From NCBI GenBank assembly GCA_902634555.1, contig CACPKO010000003.1, positions 1 through 64,000 of the forward strand: a DNA stretch of 64,000 nucleotides, written 5' to 3'. This document shows, piece after piece, positions 24,404-32,112 of the stretch (the stretch's first letter is position 1; every line of letters starts with the position of its first letter). A model generated the notes under the pieces. The model searched no databases. It saw only the letters and a program-made list of their open reading frames with translations, and was not told where the DNA came from. The translations under genes and the position numbers were made by a program. The stretch is from Actinomycetota bacterium. GTDB taxonomy: Bacteria; Actinomycetota; Acidimicrobiia; Acidimicrobiales; MedAcidi-G1.

Positions 24404-27349
24404 TTGAACGGTAAAGAAGAAACATCACAAATAATTGATGTAAACGCCCCAGGTTCCCTTCCATTTGTTGATTTTGAGATTTCAGAATTCTCTGAATTAA
24501 TTCAAGCCACCGAAAGCCTTCACGAATCAGGACACTGGGCTGTTAGAACACCTGCCGGACCTTTGATCGTCGGATACGACCAAACTCGAGAAATATTACG
24601 TGATTCTTCTTGGATAACTGTTCTTTCTGGTTTAAATAACTTCCAAACAGAAGCGACAATGGACCTCGACCTTGAAGTTTTGGTTGAACGAGCACGAGAG
24701 CTATTACCTGGTTCTAACCAGCAGTTACAAATGAGGCCCAACGTTCTCTCTGTAGAAGGAGAAGATCACCGTCGTTTACGACGACTAGTGAACTCTTCAT
24801 TCACTCCCGCTAGCAGCGAATCGTTGCGACCATTCATGCATCAGCACGCAACGAATTTGCTTGAAGTTTTAAAGCAAAAAGGCGGGGGAGACCTGGTAGA
24901 AGAATTTTGCCGACCTTACCCAATACCAGTTATCTGTCGATTACTAGGCATAGATGACACAGACCAAGAACAGTTTGGAATGTGGGCCGACACGATTTTC
25001 TCAGCTTTAGATGCAGATGCGAGTGCTGTTTTAGGGCGACTAGAAGACATCTCAGTTGCACAACAGGAACTTGACCACTATGCAACAGAACTTGTAGCAG
25101 ATCGAAAAGGTTGTCCACACGCTGACCTTGTAAGTGACTTAGTTCAAGCAAGTTACGAAGAAGATCGTTTAAGCGCCGACGAGCTTGTCGCAATGATTGA
25201 AGCAATCCTTCTTGCTGGAACAGACACGACTCGGAATCAACTCGGATCTCTTCTTGCAGTACTTGCTACACAACCTGATCAGTATCAACAATTACGACAA
25301 GATCGTTCATTAGTTCCAGCCGCAGTAGAAGAATCACTTCGTTTTATCGGGGCGGTACGAACAACAGCGCGTGTTGCCACTGAAGATTCTGTAGTCGATG
25401 GACTATTTTTCAGAGCCGGCACAACGGTTTTCCTCGGGCTCCATGCTGCGGGATTAGGTCAGCCTGATAGCGGCTTTCAATTTGACCTCAATCGTGAGGA
25501 TCGTGCTCCCCATTTAGCCTTCGGTTTAGGAGCGCATCACTGTTTAGGGGCGGCCCTTGCTCGCGCTGAACTTCAAGAAGCATTAAATGCATTTTTAGAC
25601 ATGGTCCCGGCTTTCGAACTATCTTCTCCAGTTTCATGGAAGCCTCTTTCTATGGGTATCTGGGGTCCAGATAAACTTGAGTTCCGAATATTAGACAAGC
25701 CAAATCTTGAAAAACCATCAGAGCAATTTGCGTTTGAACCAAGCAGTCAAAAAAGATTTTCAAATAAAGGCACAGCAGCTCCAAACTATGAGAATGAATG
25801 GATCCAAGAAGCCGACGAAGTTCGTAAGAAAATCTCTTCCGGGATCCCACGTCTCGTTAATGCCCCTTCAATTCCACCTGTTACCCGTTTAATACATACG
25901 ACGATTCGATTCGGGTGGGCCCTTTTGAGTTGGAAAGTATTAGACCGCAAATTTTCTTCAGAGAAACGAACAGAGTCGCTTTATCATCGACTTCGTATTG
26001 CAGCAGAACGTCTCGGGCCTACTTACGTAAAATTAGCGCAACTAATTTCTGCCGCTGAAGGAGTGTTCCCCCAAGCTCTAGTTGATGAATGCTCGCGATG
26101 TCGCGACCAGGCTAAACCTGCTAAATGGTGGAGAATTAATCGCATTATTAAAAACGATCTAGGGAAAATTACTGAAGAGTTCCAAAAGTTCGAGAAAGAG
26201 CCGTTTGCGGCCGCATCTATTGCTCAGGTTCACAACGCAACTCTTAATGATGGATCAGATGTTGTAGTAAAAATTCAAAGACCAGCAATTCAAAAGAAAG
26301 TCGTCCGGGACCTACAAGTGCTCGCATGGGTCGCTCCTCGGCTAGTCGGACGAATCCCAATAGCAGCACTAGCCAATCCTCCAGCGTTAGTACAACTCTT
26401 TGCAGAAACAATCTCTGAGGAACTGAATTTCCGTTTAGAAGTGGCAAACCTGTTTGAAATCCGAAGAGCATTAGCCACAGGAAATAAGAGCCAATGGGTT
26501 GCTCCTAACCCAGTATTAGATATGACAACGAATCGAGTGATTGTCATGTCTCGGGTATCAGGGATTCCTTTAACACGACTTGATTCAGAACAACTCACAG
26601 AAACAGCAGCACGCACTCTCTTTAGAAACATGGTTGATGGCCTATTAGAAGGAGCTGCTCTTCATGGCATATTCCACGGCGACTTTCACGCAGGAAATCT
26701 TTTCATTCTCGAAGATGAAATAATCGGACTTGTTGACTACGGCATGGTTGGCAGACTGGACCATGACCGGAGACTTTCATTTCTGCGCTACATAACAGGC
26801 CTTATGTCGGGAGATGTACAAGCCCAAGTTCTTGCTGTACGAGACCTAGGAGCGTTCCCACCTGAAACCGATGTGAGCGACCTCATAGAAAAACTCCAGT
26901 TAGACCGAGTTGATTTTGATCCACTCCAACTCACAGAAGAACAATTCGTTTCAGAATTTCAACATCTCCTAAAAGAACTTCTCGCAAGTGGTGCTCGAAT
27001 ACCGAAAGAACTGATGCTTTTCGTCAAGAATTTCGCGTATCTCGCTTCTTTCGTTCAGAAAATAGATCCAGATATGGACCTGCTAGAAGAGTTTTCAACA
27101 ATAAGTTCAGGGTTCTTGACAAAGCATGGCTTCAGAGTTTCCGCTGAACTCGGACTTGGAACAAATGACCTCCAGGTTTCTCAGGCGTCATTTAGACGCG
27201 CTGCTGGAATAAAAGACGATGTTGAAGAACTTACCTGGCGTGATCTCACAAAACGTAGAGATGCGATGGCCAGCCGTCTAATACCCGCTGATTCAAGCAT
27301 CCGAAACCATGTACTCAATAGCGAAAAAATTTCAGAAAAAAGCGAATAA
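24404..27349 (+). CDS. cytochrome P450 fused to ABC1/UbiB-type atypical kinase
   Basis: One uninterrupted 981-residue frame holds two full domains. Residues about 15-430 are a soluble bacterial P450: I-helix AILLAGTDTTRNQLG, ExxR in AAVEESLRF, and heme loop HLAFGLGAHHCLGAALARAE with Cys380. A charged linker (about 430-500) leads to an ABC1/UbiB-like kinase (about 505-950): KLAQ at 543-546 (usual KxGQ), the Ala-rich loop FAAASIAQVH, VVVKIQRPAI with the ATP-site Lys, HGDFHAGN with D760, and VDYG with D778 (DFG equivalent). The start is TTG 24404, 9 bp after a GGAGG; the ATG at 24388 is out of frame. UbiB-like proteins support isoprenoid or lipid metabolism, so a lipid hydroxylation role is plausible but unproven. 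Confidence 0.9.
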   Translation: MNGKEETSQIIDVNAPGSLPFVDFEISEFSELIQATESLHESGHWAVRTPAGPLIVGYDQTREILRDSSWITVLSGLNNFQTEATMDLDLEVLVERARELLPGSNQQLQMRPNVLSVEGEDHRRLRRLVNSSFTPASSESLRPFMHQHATNLLEVLKQKGGGDLVEEFCRPYPIPVICRLLGIDDTDQEQFGMWADTIFSALDADASAVLGRLEDISVAQQELDHYATELVADRKGCPHADLVSDLVQASYEEDRLSADELVAMIEAILLAGTDTTRNQLGSLLAVLATQPDQYQQLRQDRSLVPAAVEESLRFIGAVRTTARVATEDSVVDGLFFRAGTTVFLGLHAAGLGQPDSGFQFDLNREDRAPHLAFGLGAHHCLGAALARAELQEALNAFLDMVPAFELSSPVSWKPLSMGIWGPDKLEFRILDKPNLEKPSEQFAFEPSSQKRFSNKGTAAPNYENEWIQEADEVRKKISSGIPRLVNAPSIPPVTRLIHTTIRFGWALLSWKVLDRKFSSEKRTESLYHRLRIAAERLGPTYVKLAQLISAAEGVFPQALVDECSRCRDQAKPAKWWRINRIIKNDLGKITEEFQKFEKEPFAAASIAQVHNATLNDGSDVVVKIQRPAIQKKVVRDLQVLAWVAPRLVGRIPIAALANPPALVQLFAETISEELNFRLEVANLFEIRRALATGNKSQWVAPNPVLDMTTNRVIVMSRVSGIPLTRLDSEQLTETAARTLFRNMVDGLLEGAALHGIFHGDFHAGNLFILEDEIIGLVDYGMVGRLDHDRRLSFLRYITGLMSGDVQAQVLAVRDLGAFPPETDVSDLIEKLQLDRVDFDPLQLTEEQFVSEFQHLLKELLASGARIPKELMLFVKNFAYLASFVQKIDPDMDLLEEFSTISSGFLTKHGFRVSAELGLGTNDLQVSQASFRRAAGIKDDVEELTWRDLTKRRDAMASRLIPADSSIRNHVLNSEKISEKSE

Positions 27350-27411
27350 CAAAACTCGGCGAATTTGATGAATTGCATTTAGTCGTTGACAAGTGCTTAA
27401 GTAATTTATGC

Positions 27412-27900
27412 ATGGCAAATAAAGAATTACCTGAATCAGTCCAACGTGTTGTGGAAACAGGAGCGGCTCTTGGTGTAAGAGTTGAACCAAAAACTTTCCC
27501 TGAAAGCACTAGAACAGCACAAGAAGCTGCTGATGCTATTGGCGTGGATGTTGGACAAATTGTCAAAAGTCTCATCTTCCAAGTAGGGCAAGAACTTGTT
27601 CTTGCCTATGTGAGTGGGAAGAATCAACTCGATGAAGCAAGCCTTGCCGCTGCCGCCGGCGGAGGGAGATGTAAGCGAGTAGATGCTCAAACAGTACGGG
27701 AAGCCACTGGATTCTCCATCGGTGGAGTCCCCCCGTTTGGGTTGCGAGAAAAACTACGAGTCTTTATCGACGAAACACTCCTTTTCTATAGCGAAGTTTG
27801 GGCAGCCGCAGGAACCCCTCATGCTGTTTTTGCAATAGATCCTAAAGATCTAGTCGTTGCATCTCGTGGGAAAGTTTCTGAAATCGCATCAAAAAACTAA
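27412..27900 (+). CDS. ybaK: YbaK/EbsC-type aminoacyl-tRNA deacylase
   Basis: The 162-residue product is a YbaK/ProRS-editing domain. It has TAQEAADAIGVDVGQIVKSL, LVLAYVSGKNQLDEASLA, and GGVPPFGLREKLRVFIDETL, the glycine-rich substrate loop of the family. Members hydrolyse misacylated tRNA, typically Cys-tRNA(Pro). The start was set at ATG 27412, because the longer frame from a TTG at 27373 adds 13 residues with no family similarity. It is downstream of the P450-kinase gene (62-bp gap) and convergent with the DUF167 gene. Confidence 0.92.
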   Translation: MANKELPESVQRVVETGAALGVRVEPKTFPESTRTAQEAADAIGVDVGQIVKSLIFQVGQELVLAYVSGKNQLDEASLAAAAGGGRCKRVDAQTVREATGFSIGGVPPFGLREKLRVFIDETLLFYSEVWAAAGTPHAVFAIDPKDLVVASRGKVSEIASKN

Positions 27901-27916
27901 TGCTGCAACGGATGGC

Positions 27917-28177
27917 TTATCTGCCGAGACGAGATAAAGCTTCGAGTTCACTTAGTCCTTCAATCTGAAACCTTTTCGTACGGGATGTTAGGCCAGTCAA
28001 GACTGATACCCCCGCCCGTTTTAAACCAAGTGCCTTAGCCAATTCTTTGCGTGCAGCCTCAGTAGCACGACCGTTTACGGGAGCCTCGTTTACTCTGATT
28101 TTTATGACTCCGTGATCGTAACGGACATCATTTTGGCTGGCCCTGGGAGAAACTAGTGCTTCAAGAATGCAGGACAT
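27917..28177 (-). CDS. DUF167 (YggU) family protein
   Basis: This 86-residue protein contains IKIRVNEAPVNGRATEAARK (about residues 25-44), the conserved core of the DUF167/YggU family, followed by LAKALGLKRAGVSVLTGLTSRTK. The fold is a small alpha/beta domain of unknown biochemical role. It lies 10 bp downstream of the F420-type oxidoreductase on the same strand, so it is probably cotranscribed. No membrane segment or signal is seen. Confidence 0.9.
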   Translation of the reverse strand: MSCILEALVSPRASQNDVRYDHGVIKIRVNEAPVNGRATEAARKELAKALGLKRAGVSVLTGLTSRTKRFQIEGLSELEALSRLGR

Positions 28178-28187
28178 TGACTTTACG

Positions 28188-29168
28188 TCACTGATTAAAC
28201 AAGGGAGCTAATGTTTCACCGGCCAGCGCAACCATCTCTGAATCATGTCCATTGGGAATCATATTTAAGGTCAATCCATCTAAACCGAGATCAAGCAGTC
28301 CTTGGATCTGCTCTTTTACTTGATCGGGACCACCAAAAATCATCCTCGAAGTAAGCATGGCTTTAAAGTCATCATCAGCAGTATCCCAATCAATGCCTTT
28401 AGATTGCCAATATTCTTTTCTGACTGCTTCGGCTGCTTCTTCGGTGGGAGCAATACCCAAAAACCCAAGCCAAGAAACACAAATCTCGTTTCTATCACGG
28501 CCCAGCCGGCCACAATGCTCTTCTAGAACTTCTAGTTTTCTAGGTATTTCATCACGATTACAAATCAGATTGGACTCGTCCGCATATTGCGCCACCATTC
28601 GAAGAGTTTTTTTCTCACCTCCACCACCAATCATTACGGGGATTTTATGAAGGGGTTGAGGCTCGTTTATTGCATCAACAACTGAGTAGTGTTTGCCAGA
28701 AAAACTTGGGCGCTCTCCCTCCAGCATTGGAAGAATGATCTGTAAAGCTTCCTCGAGTTTTTCAAACCGATCGGTGAAAGTTCCAAACTCAAAGCCAAGA
28801 GCGTTGTGCTCCATCTCAAACCATCCAGCACCGATACCGAGTAGGGCCCGACCACCTGAAATTACATCAAGGGTGGTGATTGTTTTCGCTAAAAACGTGG
28901 GGTTCCTATAAGTGTTGCCAGTGACTAGTGAACCGAGATGAATCTTTGAAGTTCTTGCTGCAAGTGCTGCTAGTAGCGAGTAGCACTCAAGCATGTAGTC
29001 ATCAGGATTTCCAATTCCCGGCAACTGGTAGAAGTGGTCCATCACGAAGACGGTGTCAAAGCCACTCGCTTCGGCAGCAAGGGTTTGGGCAACTACATCT
29101 TCAAAGAGTGTTTCTCTGGAGCCATTTGGATAATTAAAATTTGGAATTTGATAGCCGAGTTTAGTCAT
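28188..29168 (-). CDS. luciferase-like, probably F420-dependent oxidoreductase
   Basis: This 326-residue protein has the bacterial luciferase TIM-barrel. It begins with TKLGYQIPNFNYPN, then FDTVFVMDHFYQLPGIG, KIHLGSLVTGNTYRNPTFLA (about residues 77-96) and GRALLGIGAGWFEMEHNALG (about 106-125), with PVMIGGGGEKKTLRMVAQYA later. These glycine-rich segments are the flavin/deazaflavin-binding elements of the LLM class F420-dependent group common in Actinobacteria. FMN use cannot be ruled out. It is divergent from paaA, with 90 bp between starts. A role with the aromatic-CoA genes is possible but only positional. Confidence 0.85.
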   Translation of the reverse strand: MTKLGYQIPNFNYPNGSRETLFEDVVAQTLAAEASGFDTVFVMDHFYQLPGIGNPDDYMLECYSLLAALAARTSKIHLGSLVTGNTYRNPTFLAKTITTLDVISGGRALLGIGAGWFEMEHNALGFEFGTFTDRFEKLEEALQIILPMLEGERPSFSGKHYSVVDAINEPQPLHKIPVMIGGGGEKKTLRMVAQYADESNLICNRDEIPRKLEVLEEHCGRLGRDRNEICVSWLGFLGIAPTEEAAEAVRKEYWQSKGIDWDTADDDFKAMLTSRMIFGGPDQVKEQIQGLLDLGLDGLTLNMIPNGHDSEMVALAGETLAPLFNQ

Positions 29169-29220
29169 TAAACCAGCCTAGTCGTTAGTAGCATTTTTCA
29201 GAAATCGGTGCTTTCAAAAA

Positions 29221-29257
29221 TTGATTAAAACTTTAATCAAATCTAAACTCTTTAGAT
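29221..29257 (+). promoter_or_regulatory. two adjacent palindromes overlapping a probable leaderless promoter of the paa operon
   Basis: A perfect 9-2-9 inverted repeat (TTGATTAAA AC TTTAATCAA, 29221-29240) is followed directly by a perfect 7-3-7 repeat (ATCTAAA CTC TTTAGAT, 29241-29257). The paaA ATG begins at 29259. A -35-like TTGATT (29221-29226) and a -10-like TAAACT (29244-29249) are 17 bp apart, which places the transcription start at or next to the ATG; no ribosome site is present. A repressor bound to the dyads would cover the promoter. Confidence 0.6.
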
Positions 29258-29258
29258 T

Positions 29259-30173
29259 ATGAAACGCTCGTGGGCTTCTTTAGAAGAATTTGAACAGTTC
29301 TTGGATAATGGCGGAATTGTTGAACCGGTTGATGATATGCCCAGAGAATATCGTCAAGCTGTTTTTGATTTCATAGAGATGCACGCAAACAGTGAACTTA
29401 TGGGTGGTTTAACAGAACGAGATTGGATACCCAAAGCACCGGGGTTACGACACAAAATGTCGGTCATAGCCAAAACACAAGATGAAATAGGGCACGCTCA
29501 CCTCTTATATATGGTTGCCGCAGACTTAAAAATAAAAACACGTGAAGAAATGATGCAAGATCTATTCGCTGGAAAAAGCAAATTCCATAATGTGTTTCAT
29601 TACCGAGCTAAAACCTGGGGAGATCAAGTAGCAATTGCTTTTCTTGTAGATGCGGCTGCTCTTGTCAGCCAACAGGCAGTCTTTAAGAACTGTTCATATG
29701 GCCCTTACAAAAGAATCCTCAGACGGATCATTGCAGAAGAAGGTTTTCATCTTCGTTTTGGTGAAGAGTCTGTGCTGCGTATCGCTGAAGGAACAGAGGT
29801 TCAAAGAAGCATGTTTCAAGAGTCAATCAATGACTGGTGGTGGCCCGCCCTTCAACTATTTGGGCCAGATTCAAAACCCAATGATTTATTACTGAGGTGG
29901 CATATAAAGTCTGAACGAAATGAAATATTACGAGATAGATGGATACAAAAATTTGTTCCACTTCTTCAAGGGTATGGATTTACTATCCCGGATTCAGGAT
30001 TAAGAAGAAATGAAGAGAAAGATCGATGGGAAATAGGCCCCATTGACTGGGAGCCATTAAAACAAACGATGGTTATGGGGGGGCCAGATTCTGCTCGACG
30101 TATTTCTGAAGCATCAGATAGTTGGGATAAAACAGGTTGGGTGCGCGAGGCCTTAGAGAAGGTCTCAGTATGA
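29259..30173 (+). CDS. paaA: phenylacetyl-CoA epoxidase-like subunit PaaA (di-iron oxygenase)
   Basis: PaaA is the catalytic ferritin-like di-iron subunit of the phenylacetyl-CoA 1,2-epoxidase complex. The 304-residue product matches the family: ANSELMGGLTERDWIPKAPG, iron-ligand motif TQDEIGHAH (about residues 72-80), ALVSQQAVFKNCSYGPYKRI, second ligand motif RIIAEEGFHLRFGEES, and INDWWWPALQLFGPDS. All expected Glu/His iron ligands appear to be kept. It is first in a tight operon A-D-B-C, overlapping paaD by 4 bp (ATGA). The exact aromatic or other acyl-CoA substrate in this organism is not proved. Confidence 0.9.
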   Translation: MKRSWASLEEFEQFLDNGGIVEPVDDMPREYRQAVFDFIEMHANSELMGGLTERDWIPKAPGLRHKMSVIAKTQDEIGHAHLLYMVAADLKIKTREEMMQDLFAGKSKFHNVFHYRAKTWGDQVAIAFLVDAAALVSQQAVFKNCSYGPYKRILRRIIAEEGFHLRFGEESVLRIAEGTEVQRSMFQESINDWWWPALQLFGPDSKPNDLLLRWHIKSERNEILRDRWIQKFVPLLQGYGFTIPDSGLRRNEEKDRWEIGPIDWEPLKQTMVMGGPDSARRISEASDSWDKTGWVREALEKVSV

Positions 30174-30640
30174 GTATAGAAATTGCGGTTTCAGTTCAAG
30201 ATATTCATGCAGCTGTAGAGACGGTAAATGATCCTGAATATCCAGGAATCTCAATAGTTGATTTAGGGCTCCTTGAGAATGTAAAAGTAAATGAAATAGG
30301 CGAAGTAGTTATTGAACTCATTCCAACTTTTTCTGGCTGCCCGGCATTACAAATGATCGCTCAAGACGTTCGTGAAGTTACAGAAAAATTATCGGGAGTG
30401 AAGAAAGTCGATGTGGTTTGGTTAAATAGCCCTGTATGGAATGTCAATCGAGTTACCGCAAAAGCAGAAAAAGATTTGGCAGAAAAATTCATTGTTGCCG
30501 TGCAAATACAGGATCGAAAAGTCGAATGTCCAAGATGTCAATCTGAAACAACTATAAAGTCACATTTTGGCCCCAGTAGATGTAGATCTGTACATGTGTG
30601 CTCGGGGTGTAATGAAATCGTTGAAACACTCCGGGATTGA
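30170..30640 (+). CDS. paaD: PaaD-like protein (MIP18/DUF59 domain plus zinc ribbon)
   Basis: The 156-residue protein has a DUF59/MIP18 domain (about residues 8-95): VNDPEYPGISIVDLGLLENV, and VIELIPTFSGCPALQMIAQD, whose Cys belongs to the Fe-S-handling signature. It ends in a four-Cys ribbon (CPRCQSE and CSGCNE, about 120-150). This domain pair is that of PaaD, thought to mature metal centres of the epoxidase complex. Its ATG overlaps the paaA stop by 4 bp; a longer frame starting at 30137 lies inside paaA and was not used. Its position second in the operon differs from the usual last place. Confidence 0.88.
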   Translation: MSIEIAVSVQDIHAAVETVNDPEYPGISIVDLGLLENVKVNEIGEVVIELIPTFSGCPALQMIAQDVREVTEKLSGVKKVDVVWLNSPVWNVNRVTAKAEKDLAEKFIVAVQIQDRKVECPRCQSETTIKSHFGPSRCRSVHVCSGCNEIVETLRD

Positions 30641-30642
30641 AT

Positions 30643-30924
30643 ATGCGTATTTACGAAGTTTTCCTTAAGGCAGATGGAAAAGAAGAGTTTCGTCATGCTG
30701 GAAGTATTGAAGCGCCTACGGACGAACTCGCTTTAGTTCTGGCTCGAGAGAATTATGCAAGACGAGCGGAAGGCACTCATATGTGGGTAGTTGATCGCGA
30801 GAACATTTGTGTTAGCGAAGATGGTTTCATTGACGCGAATTTAAATAAGCCTCACCGTCACAATGATGGAGAAAGAGTAGCAAAGTGGAGAAAATCACAA
30901 CGAAATAAGAAGAGTGATGATTAA
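30643..30924 (+). CDS. paaB: phenylacetyl-CoA epoxidase-like subunit PaaB
   Basis: The product is 93 residues from ATG 30643 (a TTG 6 bp earlier is also in frame). It contains RIYEVFLKADGKEEFRHAGS at the start and LALVLARENYARRAEGTHMW (about residues 34-53), both typical of PaaB, the small subunit bridging PaaA-PaaC pairs. The C-terminus is basic and extended. It begins 2 bp after the paaD stop and overlaps paaC by 8 bp. Confidence 0.88.
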   Translation: MRIYEVFLKADGKEEFRHAGSIEAPTDELALVLARENYARRAEGTHMWVVDRENICVSEDGFIDANLNKPHRHNDGERVAKWRKSQRNKKSDD

Positions 30925-31666
30925 GTCAGTTTTGCCCTCTGAGATAAAAGAGTATTTATTAGCTTTTGCTGACGATGAACATTTAATGGGACAACAACAT
31001 ACGGAATGGATAGGTATTGCCCCGTTTTTAGAAGAAGATATGGCGTTTGCCAGTATCGGTCAAGACGAGTTAGGGCATGCATCAATGTTGTATGCCCTAA
31101 TATTGGAGGACTCTTCTGAAATTGATGCCTTTATATTTAATCGCAAACCCGAAGAATGGCGTTCTTGTCAACTAGTTGAATCAAACCATCGAAATTGGGA
31201 AGAAGCCTTGATACGGCATTGGTGTTACGACATGGCTGAAGATTTGCGCTGGGAGCTTTTTAGAGAGTCTTCGCTTCCCGAACTGGTTTTAATTTCAGAG
31301 CGGGCGCTTAAAGAAGAGAAGTATCATCGACAGCACGCAGATGCATTAGTTGAAAACCTACTTACAGTTCCTGCTAGTCAATCTCGGTTGACGAAAGCCT
31401 TAGAAGAAATAGTCCCTGAAGTTGTGGAATTATTCTCTTCAATCCCGGGTGAAACAGAAGCAATATCTTCTGGATTAGTTTCAGGAAAGTATTGTGACGT
31501 GTTCTCAACTTGGCGGTCACGAGTTGAAAACCGGTTTGGAACTTTAGATTCAAAGTTGTTTACGACTAGTGATCATCAGAGTCGAACAAAAAGGCATTCA
31601 GATTTTGGTCCGTTGTATGGAAGGATACGTGAGGTCTTCTTACTGGACCCTAAAGCGGTTTGGTGA
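30917..31666 (+). CDS. paaC: phenylacetyl-CoA epoxidase-like structural subunit PaaC
   Basis: This 249-residue ferritin-like protein is the structural partner of PaaA. It has DDEHLMGQQHTEWIGIAPFL, IGQDELGHASMLYAL (about residues 48-62) and the later RALKEEKYHRQHADAL. The ferritin-like D/E-x-x-H ligand pattern is partly preserved, as in other PaaC proteins. ATG 30917 was preferred to the GTG directly before it. No paaE (FAD/ferredoxin reductase) follows; the next gene is on the opposite strand. Electrons must therefore come from a reductase encoded elsewhere. Confidence 0.88.
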   Translation: MIKSVLPSEIKEYLLAFADDEHLMGQQHTEWIGIAPFLEEDMAFASIGQDELGHASMLYALILEDSSEIDAFIFNRKPEEWRSCQLVESNHRNWEEALIRHWCYDMAEDLRWELFRESSLPELVLISERALKEEKYHRQHADALVENLLTVPASQSRLTKALEEIVPEVVELFSSIPGETEAISSGLVSGKYCDVFSTWRSRVENRFGTLDSKLFTTSDHQSRTKRHSDFGPLYGRIREVFLLDPKAVW

Positions 31667-31676
31667 ATCCAAACTT

Positions 31677-32108
31677 TCAGCACTGTGCATTCGTAAATGA
31701 ATTCAGAGCAGCCGCTCCACTTAAAAGGGGTCGGAGTTGAGTATTGAGGCTTCGTTGAGCAGCAACAGGGACTTTAGAAGCATCTATCCACCCAAGTTGT
31801 TCTACCTGCAAAGATTGGACCTCCAAAATATGTAAGTAATCCCAAACCGCACCTTCAATCTGACGGGGTGCCAAGCTGACAAGATTACGGGCTAATCCAA
31901 GGTGCTGATTCCAGGAGCGGCCGTTCAACTCAGGATTACCAGTGTTGTGGTCAATAAGTTCAACATTGCGATACAAAGTACAAAAAACGGCCAGCCCTTC
32001 TGCCGTAGTTGTTACGTCTGGAGGGAGGCTAATTGAACTAGAACTACAGGACCCAATGGCCAGCAAAAGTAAAGTAGCTAGTCCTATTCGTAGCTTCTTC
32101 GCGAACAA
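31677..32108 (-). CDS. hypothetical lipoprotein
   Basis: The 143-residue protein begins with a basic n-region, a hydrophobic stretch and a lipobox-like LLAIGSC, so Cys21 is the likely lipidated residue. The mature part is helical with scattered Leu and Trp, two further Cys (about 43 and the final residue) and no family I recognise. It lies 4 bp after the FAD oxidoreductase stop on the same strand and is probably cotranscribed. It is probably anchored to the outer face of the membrane. Function unknown. Confidence 0.7.
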   Translation of the reverse strand: MFAKKLRIGLATLLLLAIGSCSSSSISLPPDVTTTAEGLAVFCTLYRNVELIDHNTGNPELNGRSWNQHLGLARNLVSLAPRQIEGAVWDYLHILEVQSLQVEQLGWIDASKVPVAAQRSLNTQLRPLLSGAAALNSFTNAQC

Positions 32109-32112
32109 TTTT

